Shown one piece after another: positions 54,652-62,447 of a stretch of 64,000 bases of DNA. How positions within the stretch are numbered: position 1 is the stretch's first letter; the number at the start of each line of letters is the position of its first letter. The notes below the pieces were generated by a model. The model was not told where the DNA came from, made no database searches, and saw only the letters and a list, made by a program, of their open reading frames with translations. Both the position numbers and the translations under genes were made by a program. Source of the DNA: Kocuria sp. (lineage in GTDB: Bacteria > Actinomycetota > Actinomycetes > Actinomycetales > Micrococcaceae); contig JAKDJD010000004.1 of NCBI GenBank assembly GCA_030454085.1, positions 1-64,000 of the forward strand. Reading direction: 5' to 3'.

Positions 54652-55692
54652 TCAGCCCCCGATTGCGCTCATGCTGCGATCGGGCTGAACGAATTCGGGC
54701 GTCCCCAGACCAACCTTGGTCTGTCCGTGGGCCTTGGGCTTGACCCACATCGCGGCCTGCCAGATCTCGGCAATCCGCTCGTCCGTCGACCCGTCCCTGA
54801 GCGCCTCCATGAGATCGGTTTCCTCGTGGGAGAACAAGCAACTGCGAATTTTGCCGTCGGCCGTGACCCTGGTTCGGCTGCAGGCTTCGCAAAAAGGCTC
54901 GGTGACAGAGGCTATGACGCCGACCTGGCCGAGGGGCGGTGCCGAATCGCCAGAGTCAGCCGTGCCCAAGGGGTAGACGTCCCACAGCTCGGCGGGTGCC
55001 GATCCCCGGGGTTCGGCCTGGGGAACCAGGTCGAAGTCCTCGGAGATGCGATCCCTGACTTCCCCGGCCGACACCATGCCGCTGCGCGTCCATTCGTGGT
55101 CGGCGTCGAGCGGCATCTGTTCGATGAACCGGAGCTGGAAGTCGTGGCGCAGAGACCAATCGAGCAACTCGCCGGCCTGGTCGTCATTGACCCCGCGCAT
55201 CAGGACGGCGTTGATCTTGATGGGGCGAATCCCCGCCTCGGCTGCGGCCTCGAGGCCACGAAGAACATGTGGGAGCCGGTCCCTGCGAGTGATCTTCGCG
55301 AAGGTTTCGGGGCACACCGTATCCAGGGACACGTTGATCCTATTGAGCCCGGCCTCGACCAGACCATCGATCTTCTTCTCCAGCCCGATGCCATTCGTCG
55401 TGATCGACATTGGCAAATGGGGGTGGAGTTCGCGCAAGTCACCGAGGATCGTCCCCAAATCGGCGCGAACGAGCGGCTCGCCGCCGGTGAATCGGACCTC
55501 GCGTACTCCCAGGAGCCTGACGCCGATGTCGGCGATGCGGACCGCTTCGGAGGCGCTCAGGAGCTCGTTCTTGCCGAGCCAGTCCAGCCCTTCAGCCGGC
55601 ATGCAGTAGGTGCACCGCAGGTTGCACTTGTCGATGAGTGATAGTCGGAGATCGTTGGCTACGCGACCCCATTGGTCTTCCAAGAGTCCCAA
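54652..55692 (-). CDS. moaA: GTP 3',8-cyclase MoaA
   Basis: A 346-residue radical-SAM enzyme, first step of molybdenum cofactor synthesis. The N-terminal cluster is CNLRCTYC and the C-terminal cluster FCEACSRTRVTADGKIRSC. It ends in a Gly-Gly (SAIGG), required in MoaA. The start is TTG at 55692, 3 bases after the strong GAGGAGG. It heads the leftward operon, divergent from modA. Confidence 0.95.
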   Translation of the reverse strand: MGLLEDQWGRVANDLRLSLIDKCNLRCTYCMPAEGLDWLGKNELLSASEAVRIADIGVRLLGVREVRFTGGEPLVRADLGTILGDLRELHPHLPMSITTNGIGLEKKIDGLVEAGLNRINVSLDTVCPETFAKITRRDRLPHVLRGLEAAAEAGIRPIKINAVLMRGVNDDQAGELLDWSLRHDFQLRFIEQMPLDADHEWTRSGMVSAGEVRDRISEDFDLVPQAEPRGSAPAELWDVYPLGTADSGDSAPPLGQVGVIASVTEPFCEACSRTRVTADGKIRSCLFSHEETDLMEALRDGSTDERIAEIWQAAMWVKPKAHGQTKVGLGTPEFVQPDRSMSAIGG

Positions 55693-55900
55693 TGCTGCCT
55701 CCTCGGATGTATTGCTCCGCTACCCACGGTACTCGGGTTCACAGCGTCCTTGGAACCGAGCTAACTTTCGCCCCTGTGTTGACCGGGAGGAACGAGGAGA
55801 AAAGCTGGGGGGCCGGGGTGCACCGTATTCGATAGGAATGTGATGTAAATTGCCATGGGGGAGCCACGTCACAGCATAATTCACTCGAGAGGACGCACCC
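55693..55900. promoter_or_regulatory. Divergent promoter region of the two molybdenum cofactor operons
   Basis: The 208 bases between moaA and modA must hold both promoters. GAGGAGG precedes moaA and GAGAGGAC precedes modA. I find no clear ModE palindrome or Moco-type riboswitch fold. Molybdate-responsive control is plausible but not shown. Confidence 0.5.
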
Positions 55901-56728
55901 ATGAGCAACGCACAGCAGCCCACGTCAGAGAACCGGACACGACGAGGCCGCCGCACGAGGCTTGGAGCCGGCCTTTCGGTGGCCGTCGCCGGTGCCTTGT
56001 TGCTCGCGGGCTGCGGCGGGTCCTCCGGGGCTTCGGGATCAGACGACTCGGAGACGGTCACGGTGTTCGCGGCCGCTTCACTGAACAAGGCGGGTGACGA
56101 GCTGGCCTCCAAGTACAAGGAAGATCACCCGGACACCGACATCAAGTGGAACTACGCGGGATCCTCCAAATTGGTCCAACAGATCGACCAGGGAGCGTCC
56201 GCCGACATGTTCATCTCCGCGGACCAGCAGAACATGGACAAGGCCCTGGCACTCGATGCCTTCAAGGACTCCCAGGACACCTCCGTGATAGCAACCAATA
56301 CTCTGCAACTCGTGACCGCACCCGGCAACCCCGGTGGGATCCACTCGATCCAGGATGCCTCGGGCAAGCCGGTCGCCGTCTGCGCGCCCGAGGTTCCGTG
56401 CGGAACCCTCGCTCAGCAGGCCCTGGACGCCGCGAGCGTCAAGCTCGACGACGCGAGCCAAGAAGTCAACGTGTCCGCCGTCTCGACCAAGATCAGCCAG
56501 GGCGAGGTCGATGCCGGATTCGTGTACTCGACCGACGCCCTGAACATGAAGAAGAACAGCGAAGACGTCGAAGCCATCGATCTCAAGGGCATCGAGAAGA
56601 ACAAGTACCCGGCAGCCATCACCGAGTCGGGCTCGAAGAATGATGGCGCCAAGGACTTCTACAAGTGGCTTGAGAGCGACGACGCCAAGAAGATCCTCAA
56701 GAAGTACGGCTTTGGCTCGGGGCAGTAA
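55901..56728 (+). CDS. modA: Molybdate-binding lipoprotein ModA
   Basis: A 275-residue substrate-binding protein. A twin-Arg-rich N-terminus and hydrophobic stretch lead to the lipobox LLAGC (cysteine near residue 38). The mature part has VTVFAAASLNKAGDEL, GSSKLVQQIDQGASADMFISAD and GTLAQQALDAASVKLD. It captures molybdate (or tungstate) outside the membrane. Followed by modB with a short overlap. No modC in the operon. Confidence 0.93.
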   Translation: MSNAQQPTSENRTRRGRRTRLGAGLSVAVAGALLLAGCGGSSGASGSDDSETVTVFAAASLNKAGDELASKYKEDHPDTDIKWNYAGSSKLVQQIDQGASADMFISADQQNMDKALALDAFKDSQDTSVIATNTLQLVTAPGNPGGIHSIQDASGKPVAVCAPEVPCGTLAQQALDAASVKLDDASQEVNVSAVSTKISQGEVDAGFVYSTDALNMKKNSEDVEAIDLKGIEKNKYPAAITESGSKNDGAKDFYKWLESDDAKKILKKYGFGSGQ

Positions 56729-57587
56729 TTCCAACTTCGCGTTTCCCGCGTGGCTGTACGTCCCCGCGGGGATCGCGTTGCTTCTGGTCCTGGGGCCTCT
56801 CCTGGGCCTCGTCGTCAAGATTCCCTGGTCCGAGGCAGGAAGCCTCCTGTCCGAACCGTCGGCCCTCCAGGCTCTGGAGCTGTCCCTGACCACGTCCTGC
56901 GTCTCCACGGTGTGCTGCGTTCTGGTGGGTATTCCGTTGTCCCTCATGCTGACCAGGTCGGGGAAGGCGCGTGCCTCCGGGTCGGGGAGGGCCGGTGCCG
57001 GTGGACTGGCTTCTGCGTTCAGCGGTCCCATGGCCTTCATCGTCTACGCCCCGCTCGTGCTGTCTCCGGTGGTCTCGGGCCTGGCTTTGATGTTTTTCTG
57101 GGGGCGCAACGGGTTGCTCGGCAAACTGTTGGCCGAAGGCAACGTGACGATCGCGTTCACCTCGTGGGCCGTCATCCTCGCCCAGGTCTTCGTCTCGATG
57201 CCATTCTTCGTCTCCACGGCCGTCACCGCCCTCACCGCGATTCCCCGAAGATACGAAGAGATCGCCGCGACGGAAGGAGCAACACGCAACGAGGTCGCCC
57301 GCAAGGTCCTGTTGCCGCAAGCCCTTCCCGGCCTGCTGACGGCGGGGCTGCTGAGCTTCGCAAGGGCCCTCGGCGAGTTCGGGGCGACCATCACGTTCGC
57401 GGGGAATATCGAGGGAACGACCCGCACCATTCCGTTGAACATCGAAATCGGGCTCAGCTCCAACGACGTCGACGCCGCCCTCGGAAGCTGCATCATGCTC
57501 CTGGCCCTGTATGTGCTGGTCGTAGGACTGTTGCTGATGGCCCGTTTCCTGTCCTCGCTCCGAAAGGCGGACACATCCCATGCATGA
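56712..57587 (+). CDS. modB: Molybdate ABC transporter permease ModB
   Basis: A 291-residue permease with five to six membrane segments and the EAA loop IAATEGATRNEVARKVLLPQALPGLL. It matches ModB. The frame opens at 56640 inside modA; TTG 56712 is used because it gives a normal length and overlaps modA by 17 bases with AGAAG before it. Other starts are possible. The moeA gene follows with an 8-base overlap, so the ATPase gene modC that normally comes next is absent. Confidence 0.9.
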   Translation: MARGSNSNFAFPAWLYVPAGIALLLVLGPLLGLVVKIPWSEAGSLLSEPSALQALELSLTTSCVSTVCCVLVGIPLSLMLTRSGKARASGSGRAGAGGLASAFSGPMAFIVYAPLVLSPVVSGLALMFFWGRNGLLGKLLAEGNVTIAFTSWAVILAQVFVSMPFFVSTAVTALTAIPRRYEEIAATEGATRNEVARKVLLPQALPGLLTAGLLSFARALGEFGATITFAGNIEGTTRTIPLNIEIGLSSNDVDAALGSCIMLLALYVLVVGLLLMARFLSSLRKADTSHA

Positions 57588-58854
57588 CGCGGAACCCTTT
57601 GCTCCTTCGGAATACTGTGAACACCTCGTCAATCTGGCCCGCGATCTGGGAGCCGAACCCCGGACGGAACGGATCGAAGTGGCCGCTGCTGCGGGTCGTG
57701 TGTTGGCCGAGGACGTCGTCGCCCCGGCAGACTCCCCGCGATTCGACAATTCGCAGATGGACGGATATGCGCTCAACGCGGCCGCGGTGCACCGCGAGAA
57801 CAGGTTCTTCCACGTCGGGCCCGTGGTTCCTGCCGGGACCGATCCGGCGAAGGACTACCCGCAGGGACTCGACCGGGAGGATACCGTCTGCCCGATCATG
57901 ACCGGGGCCAAGCTGCCCGAGGGAACCTGCGCCGTTGTCCCCGTGGAGAAATGCGATCCGCCCGAATTCGCGGCCCCCGGTGACCAGGTGAGAATCCCCC
58001 AGCCTCCGGAAGGGCAGTTCGTCCGTTCGGCGGCATCGGACCTGCGGCGCGGCGAGACCCTGGTGTCCGAAGGGCGAACCGTGACCCCACAGACCGTGGG
58101 GGCTCTGGCCAGCCAGAACGTACGGTCTGTCGAGGTCTGGGCCAGGCCGCGCGTGCTCATCTGCACCGGAGGAGAGGAAATCTCGCAGTCCGGAGTTCTC
58201 GACCAGGCGCAGCTTCCGGATGCCAACGGCCCGATGATGGAGGCGCTCGCCGGACACCACGGACTCGAGGTCGTTCAGAGGATCGTGACGGGGGACGACC
58301 CGCAAGACCTGAGCAACAGGCTCGAGGGCGCACTGAGGCGATGGCGCCCGGACCTCGTGGTGACCTCAGGAGGAATCAGCCACGGCGCCTTCGAAGTGGT
58401 CCGGCAGGTCTTGGAGAGCCAACCCCGGGCATGGTTCGGGCATGTGGCACAGCAACCAGGCGGGCCCCAGGGTTGCGCGGCGCTCGCGGGAGTGCCCGTG
58501 ATCGCCCTGCCGGGAAATCCTGTCAGTACCCTGGTCTCTTTCCGCCTGTTCGTGGCGCCCCTGGTGGCGCGGGTCTGGGGCGCCGCCGTGGAGCCCCCGG
58601 TCCTGGCAGCGCGCCTGTCCTGCGATGTGGAGGGCGTGCCGGCCAAGACCCAGTTCCGCAGGGGGCGGCTCGCCCTGGGAGAGAATGCGACCGTATCGGC
58701 CGAGGTCGTGGGTGGGGCGGGCTCTCACCTGCTGGCACAATCGGTGGGAGCCGACTGTCTGATCGAGGTACCGCCTGCGAGTCACCTGTTCAGAGGAGAC
58801 GTGGTCAGCGTCCACCCGCTGGCACCGCACCTGCATCATGAGGAGCAAATATGA
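57580..58854 (+). CDS. moeA: Molybdopterin molybdenumtransferase MoeA (second copy)
   Basis: A 424-residue MoeA, diverged from the one at 52535-53728. It has [45 protein letters not shown] and [19 protein letters not shown]. The GE(E/D) and SGG motifs of the MoCF domain are present ([13 protein letters not shown]). It overlaps modB by 8 bases and moaC by 4, so it is part of the rightward operon. Two MoeA copies may differ in metal or in their partner enzymes. Confidence 0.92.
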   Translation: MHDAEPFAPSEYCEHLVNLARDLGAEPRTERIEVAAAAGRVLAEDVVAPADSPRFDNSQMDGYALNAAAVHRENRFFHVGPVVPAGTDPAKDYPQGLDREDTVCPIMTGAKLPEGTCAVVPVEKCDPPEFAAPGDQVRIPQPPEGQFVRSAASDLRRGETLVSEGRTVTPQTVGALASQNVRSVEVWARPRVLICTGGEEISQSGVLDQAQLPDANGPMMEALAGHHGLEVVQRIVTGDDPQDLSNRLEGALRRWRPDLVVTSGGISHGAFEVVRQVLESQPRAWFGHVAQQPGGPQGCAALAGVPVIALPGNPVSTLVSFRLFVAPLVARVWGAAVEPPVLAARLSCDVEGVPAKTQFRRGRLALGENATVSAEVVGGAGSHLLAQSVGADCLIEVPPASHLFRGDVVSVHPLAPHLHHEEQI

Positions 58855-59342
58855 CGAACACCGAGCAAGGCCTGACCCATGTCCGGGAGGACGGGTCCGC
58901 GCACATGGTGGACGTGACGGGGAAGGACGACACCAGTAGGGAAGCCGTGGCGGTCGGCGTCCTTCGGACCAGGCCGGATGTCGTCGAGCTCATGTATGCA
59001 GCCGACCTGCCGAAAGGGGACGCCCTGCCCGTGGCCCGCATCGCGGGCATCATGGGGGCGAAGAAGACCCCGGATCTGATTCCCTTGTGCCACCCGTTGC
59101 CGTTGGGCAAGATCACGGTGGATTTCGAGCGCCTCGAGGATGGTGTGCGAATCGAGGCCAAGGTCAAGACGCGTGGGGCAACCGGCGTCGAGATGGAAGC
59201 GCTCACTGCGGTCAGCACCGCCGCACTCGCCTTGTACGACATGATCAAAGCGGTCGACAAGCACGCCGTGATCGGTGACATCCGTGTTCTCGCGAAGTCC
59301 GGCGGCAAGTCCGGTTCGTGGACTGTTGAGGAGGAACGATGA
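58851..59342 (+). CDS. moaC: Cyclic pyranopterin monophosphate synthase MoaC
   Basis: A 163-residue MoaC, the second step after MoaA. It has the opening [39 protein letters not shown] and [27 protein letters not shown]. Its ATG overlaps the moeA stop (ATGA), and its own stop overlaps the next gene. MoaA is encoded in the divergent operon. Confidence 0.95.
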   Translation: MTNTEQGLTHVREDGSAHMVDVTGKDDTSREAVAVGVLRTRPDVVELMYAADLPKGDALPVARIAGIMGAKKTPDLIPLCHPLPLGKITVDFERLEDGVRIEAKVKTRGATGVEMEALTAVSTAALALYDMIKAVDKHAVIGDIRVLAKSGGKSGSWTVEEER

Positions 59343-59824
59343 CGAAACGTACGGCATTGGTGTTGGTTGCCTCGACTCGGGCTGCGCGGGGAGTCTATGA
59401 GGACCGCTCGGGGGAGATCCTGGTCGACTGGCTTCGATCCGAGGGATTTGAGGTGCCCGACGCCGTCGTGGTCGAGGACGCGCGGTTCGGACAGGCTTTC
59501 GGAGACGCCGTCCGGGAACCGGATGAGCGACCGCGGCTGATCCTTACCTCCGGCGGGACAGGGCTCAACGCGGACGACCGCACGGTCGAGACGGTGACCG
59601 AGTTCCTGGATTACGAGGTTCCCGGAGTGATGCACGCGCTGTGGCAGAAGGGTCTGGAATCGACCCCGACGGCTGTGCTCTCCAGGGGCGTCGCCGGAGT
59701 CATCGGCGACAGCCTGGTCGTCACGCTCCCTGGGTCCCCTGGAGGAATCAAGGACGGCATCGCGGTGCTCGGCGGCCTTTATGAGCACGCCCTGGACCAG
59801 TTGGAGGGCCGACGTGGGCACTGA
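59339..59824 (+). CDS. mog: Molybdopterin adenylyltransferase-like MoaB/Mog
   Basis: A 161-residue MoCF-domain protein of the MogA/MoaB group. It has the [17 protein letters not shown] opening, [18 protein letters not shown] and [12 protein letters not shown]. It adenylates molybdopterin before metal insertion. Coupled to moaC by a 4-base overlap and to moaE by an 11-base overlap. MoaB versus MogA cannot be decided. Confidence 0.9.
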   Translation: MTKRTALVLVASTRAARGVYEDRSGEILVDWLRSEGFEVPDAVVVEDARFGQAFGDAVREPDERPRLILTSGGTGLNADDRTVETVTEFLDYEVPGVMHALWQKGLESTPTAVLSRGVAGVIGDSLVVTLPGSPGGIKDGIAVLGGLYEHALDQLEGRRGH

Positions 59825-60287
59825 CAATCCGCAGGATCCCGCGTACGTGGCGGAGCAGACCGGCGTCGTCGTTCGTGCGGACGTGATCGAAGAACCCCTC
59901 GAGGGGCTGGCCCGCGTGGCCCGCGCGGCAACGATGACGCGTGCGATGGGCGCGCTCGTCGTCTTCGACGGGGTCGTGCGGGATCACGACCACGGGTGCG
60001 GCGTCCAGGGCCTGACCTACACCGCGCATCCGCAGGTCGTGGACGTCATGCACGACGTCGCCGACCGCGTCTCTGCCCGACACCCGGACGTCCGATTGTG
60101 GGCCGTGCACCGCATCGGTCCTCTCGAGATCGGGGAGTCCGCCTTGACCGTGGTGGCCGCGGCGGCCCATCGAGGTCCGGCGTTCCGGGCCTGCGAGGAC
60201 ATGGCCGATACGATCAAGGCCGAGGTCCCGATCTGGAAGGAACAGGTCCTTGACGACGGCACGGTCGACTGGGTCGGGCTTCACTAG
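59814..60287 (+). CDS. moaE: Molybdopterin synthase large subunit MoaE
   Basis: A 157-residue MoaE, which with MoaD converts precursor Z to molybdopterin. It has GALVVFDGVVRDHDHG, LTYTAHPQVVDVM, the H-R-G part RIGPLEIGESALTVVAAAAHRGPAF and KAEVPIWKEQ. GTG 59814 follows GGAGGG at good spacing and is used in place of the frame opening at 59781, which lies in mog. Last gene of the operon. Confidence 0.94.
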   Translation: MGTDNPQDPAYVAEQTGVVVRADVIEEPLEGLARVARAATMTRAMGALVVFDGVVRDHDHGCGVQGLTYTAHPQVVDVMHDVADRVSARHPDVRLWAVHRIGPLEIGESALTVVAAAAHRGPAFRACEDMADTIKAEVPIWKEQVLDDGTVDWVGLH

Positions 60288-60319
60288 ATCATCCTGGAAG
60301 GCCGACGCAGGGACGGTCC

Positions 60320-61753
60320 TTACCTTTCCGGGACGGTCGGCGTCTCTTTGGTCAGCGGGTCGGCGACGTCTTCCAGTCCCTTGTTCTCGGCGTCGATACC
60401 GAGGAACCAGGCAACCAGCCCGCCGGCCATCATGATCGCGGAACCCATGAGGTAGCCCCAGACCAGAGGGGCGCGTGCTTCGCCGGTGCCGATCAGGACG
60501 CCGTAGACGGCCGGGGCAAGTGCGCCGGCGATCTGCGCGATCGAGAAGAAGTAGCTGATCGCCTGGCCCCTGACCTCGATGGGAAAGATCTCGGACACGG
60601 TCAGGTAGGCCGCGGAAGCACCTGCGCTCGCGAAGAAGAATGCGACGCACCAGAAGATCGTGTGGGTGACCGGTCCCAACACGTTCATCGAGAAGAGGAT
60701 GGCGGAAACGGCCAGGATCACGGCGGAAATCCCGTAGGTCGCGAATATCATCTTCCGCCGGCCGACCGTGTCGAAGAGCCGTCCCAGGAGGATCGGTCCC
60801 AGCAACGACCCCAGGGCGAACGGGATCATGTACTTGCCGGCCGAGGAATGGCTCACCCCGTAGAACGTCTCGAGCACGATCGCGTAGGTGAAGAAGATCG
60901 CGTTGTACAGGAACGACTGGGTGACCATGAGCGTGATGCCCAAAACCGTCCGTTGGGGGTAGAGCTTGAGGAACACGTGGGCGAGCTGCCTGAACGGCAG
61001 TTTCTCCTCGGGCCTAATAGTCAGGGCCTTGGACTCGTCCACGGCGGGGATCTCGTGGCCCTTGCCCTGCACGTCCTTCTCAATGCCATCGACCACCGAT
61101 TCGGCCCGGTCACCCTGGCCGTGGGTCAGCATCCAGCGGGGAGATTCCGGGATGTGGCGGCGAATCATGATGAGGATCAGCCCGAGCACCGGACCGATGA
61201 AGAAACCGATGCGCCAGCCCCAGTCGATGGGGAAGATGGCCGGATCCAGCAGGAAGATGGTGGCGATCGCACCGATCATCACGCCGCCCCAGTACGTACC
61301 GTTGACGATCAGATCCACGCGGCCCCGGTATTTGGAGGGAATCAGCTCGTCGATGGTCGCATTGATCGCGCTGTACTCGCCGCCGATGCCCGCGCCCGCC
61401 ACGAACCGCCAGACATAGAGGAACCAGACGGAGTTGGACAGACCGGCGATGCCGGAGCCGACGAGATACACGGCCAGAGTCAGGATGAACAGCTTCTTCC
61501 GGCCGATGCGGTCCGTCAGGGCGCCGAAGACCAGGGAACCGACAACCTGGCCCACGAGGTAGACCGTCGCGGCGCGCGTGATCTGCTCCGTGGACATGTC
61601 GAGCGTCTCCGCGAAACCGTTGGCGGCAACGATCTGGACCTCGAGGCCGTCGAGAATCCAGGCCGTTCCCAGGCCGACGATGATCATCGTGTGGAATCTG
61701 CTCCACGGCAACCGGTCCAGGCGGGCAGGAATCAGGCTGGATACTGTCCTCAT
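60320..61753 (-). CDS. MFS transporter, sugar-porter type
   Basis: A 477-residue twelve-segment transporter. It carries both family repeats, FGALTDRIGRKKLF and GRLFDTVGRRKMI, plus the PESPRW motif after segment 6, the mark of the sugar-porter family. The central cytoplasmic loop is about 70 residues. ATG 61753 is preferred to the in-frame 61765 because a TATGTT -10 box lies 7 bases before it. A 9-bp perfect inverted repeat surrounds that box. It converges with moaE and has no partner genes, so the substrate is unknown. Confidence 0.88.
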   Translation of the reverse strand: MRTVSSLIPARLDRLPWSRFHTMIIVGLGTAWILDGLEVQIVAANGFAETLDMSTEQITRAATVYLVGQVVGSLVFGALTDRIGRKKLFILTLAVYLVGSGIAGLSNSVWFLYVWRFVAGAGIGGEYSAINATIDELIPSKYRGRVDLIVNGTYWGGVMIGAIATIFLLDPAIFPIDWGWRIGFFIGPVLGLILIMIRRHIPESPRWMLTHGQGDRAESVVDGIEKDVQGKGHEIPAVDESKALTIRPEEKLPFRQLAHVFLKLYPQRTVLGITLMVTQSFLYNAIFFTYAIVLETFYGVSHSSAGKYMIPFALGSLLGPILLGRLFDTVGRRKMIFATYGISAVILAVSAILFSMNVLGPVTHTIFWCVAFFFASAGASAAYLTVSEIFPIEVRGQAISYFFSIAQIAGALAPAVYGVLIGTGEARAPLVWGYLMGSAIMMAGGLVAWFLGIDAENKGLEDVADPLTKETPTVPER

Positions 61754-61777
61754 AGTGACCAACATAACGTCACTATG
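61751..61777 (-). promoter_or_regulatory. Promoter and strong operator of the MFS gene
   Basis: CATAGTGAC (61751-61759) and GTCACTATG (61769-61777) are perfect 9-bp arms around a 9-base spacer. The -10 TATGTT (complement of 61761-61766) lies inside the spacer, and the ATG is within one arm, 7 bases past the -10. A dimeric repressor here would fully occlude a leaderless promoter. Confidence 0.65.
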
Positions 61778-61824
61778 TGTCCTGGGCCAGGTTCCGTGGA
61801 TGGGGACTCGGTGCCGCAGGTCAA

Positions 61825-62004
61825 CGAGGTGGTTATTTCGTGCGTCGGCGGGCCGCGAGGTGGCTGATTTGTGCGACGGCTCTCCGCCGAGGCGGCAGTT
61901 CCGTGCAGGACTTCTCGCGAGGTGGCGAATTCGTGCGCGAATTCCCCTGTTTCGCGCACGCCATCGCCACCTCGCGAACTGCTGCGCACGAAACTGCCAC
62001 CTCG
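61825..62004. repeat. Six-copy array of a 20-bp intergenic repeat
   Basis: Units at 61825-61844, 61856-61875, 61888-61907 and 61918-61937 are forward; 61955-61974 and 61985-62004 are inverted. The consensus is CGAGGTGGCNNNTTCGTGCG. Starts are 30-32 bases apart within each orientation. The inner pair extends to 26-bp arms with three mismatches and forms a strong hairpin. The same unit occurs at 4368-4424. No gene overlaps it. Confidence 0.85.
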
Positions 62005-62239
62005 GCCTCCCGACCGCCTGGTACTGCCATGACCCGGTGGATCACTGCCGGTACGTGCTTGAGGAGGATGACGTTCCGGAACATGACTGACGGGCTCGGA
62101 CGCGGCCGGACTGACGCACAGGCCCTGATGTCGCTCCGATGCCGCCATAACGACGCCGCCGCCCGCCCACCAGAGCGTTCGCACCCGGGTCGCCCGCGTC
62201 CGTGGGATGTGGCACACTTAAGTCCAATTGCCGCATACG

Positions 62240-62421
62240 CACTGCGGGAGAGCCTCGGCTGGTCCGAGCGCCGAAGGAGCAAACCCTCCCCGGGAAACTC
62301 TCAGGCCAATGAACCGTAGTGCGAGGCAACTCTGGAAAGGGGTCCCATGACCCCGCCGAAGGGGCAAGGTCGGGCATGCACCGGTCGAAAACTCTCAGGT
62401 CGAGGCACAGAGTGGGGAGGA
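62240..62421 (+). ncRNA. Tandem glycine riboswitch upstream of gcvP
   Basis: Two glycine aptamers follow each other. The first has GCGGGAGAGC, GCCGAAGGAGCAA and AAACTCTCAGGCC; the second has CTCTGGAAAGG, GCCGAAGGGGCAAGG and AAACTCTCAGGTC and ends near GAGTGGGGAGG. Both carry the conserved cores of this class. It lies 25 bases before gcvP, so glycine probably turns on the cleavage system. No terminator hairpin is obvious in the expression platform, so control may act on translation. Confidence 0.92.
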
Positions 62422-62447
62422 CAGTTCAGCACACCCTCGGAGAGATG

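Noticed and set aside
61825..62004. The repeat array as a CRISPR
   Set aside because: Units are 20 bp with spacers of only 10-17 bases, orientation flips midway, and there are no cas genes.
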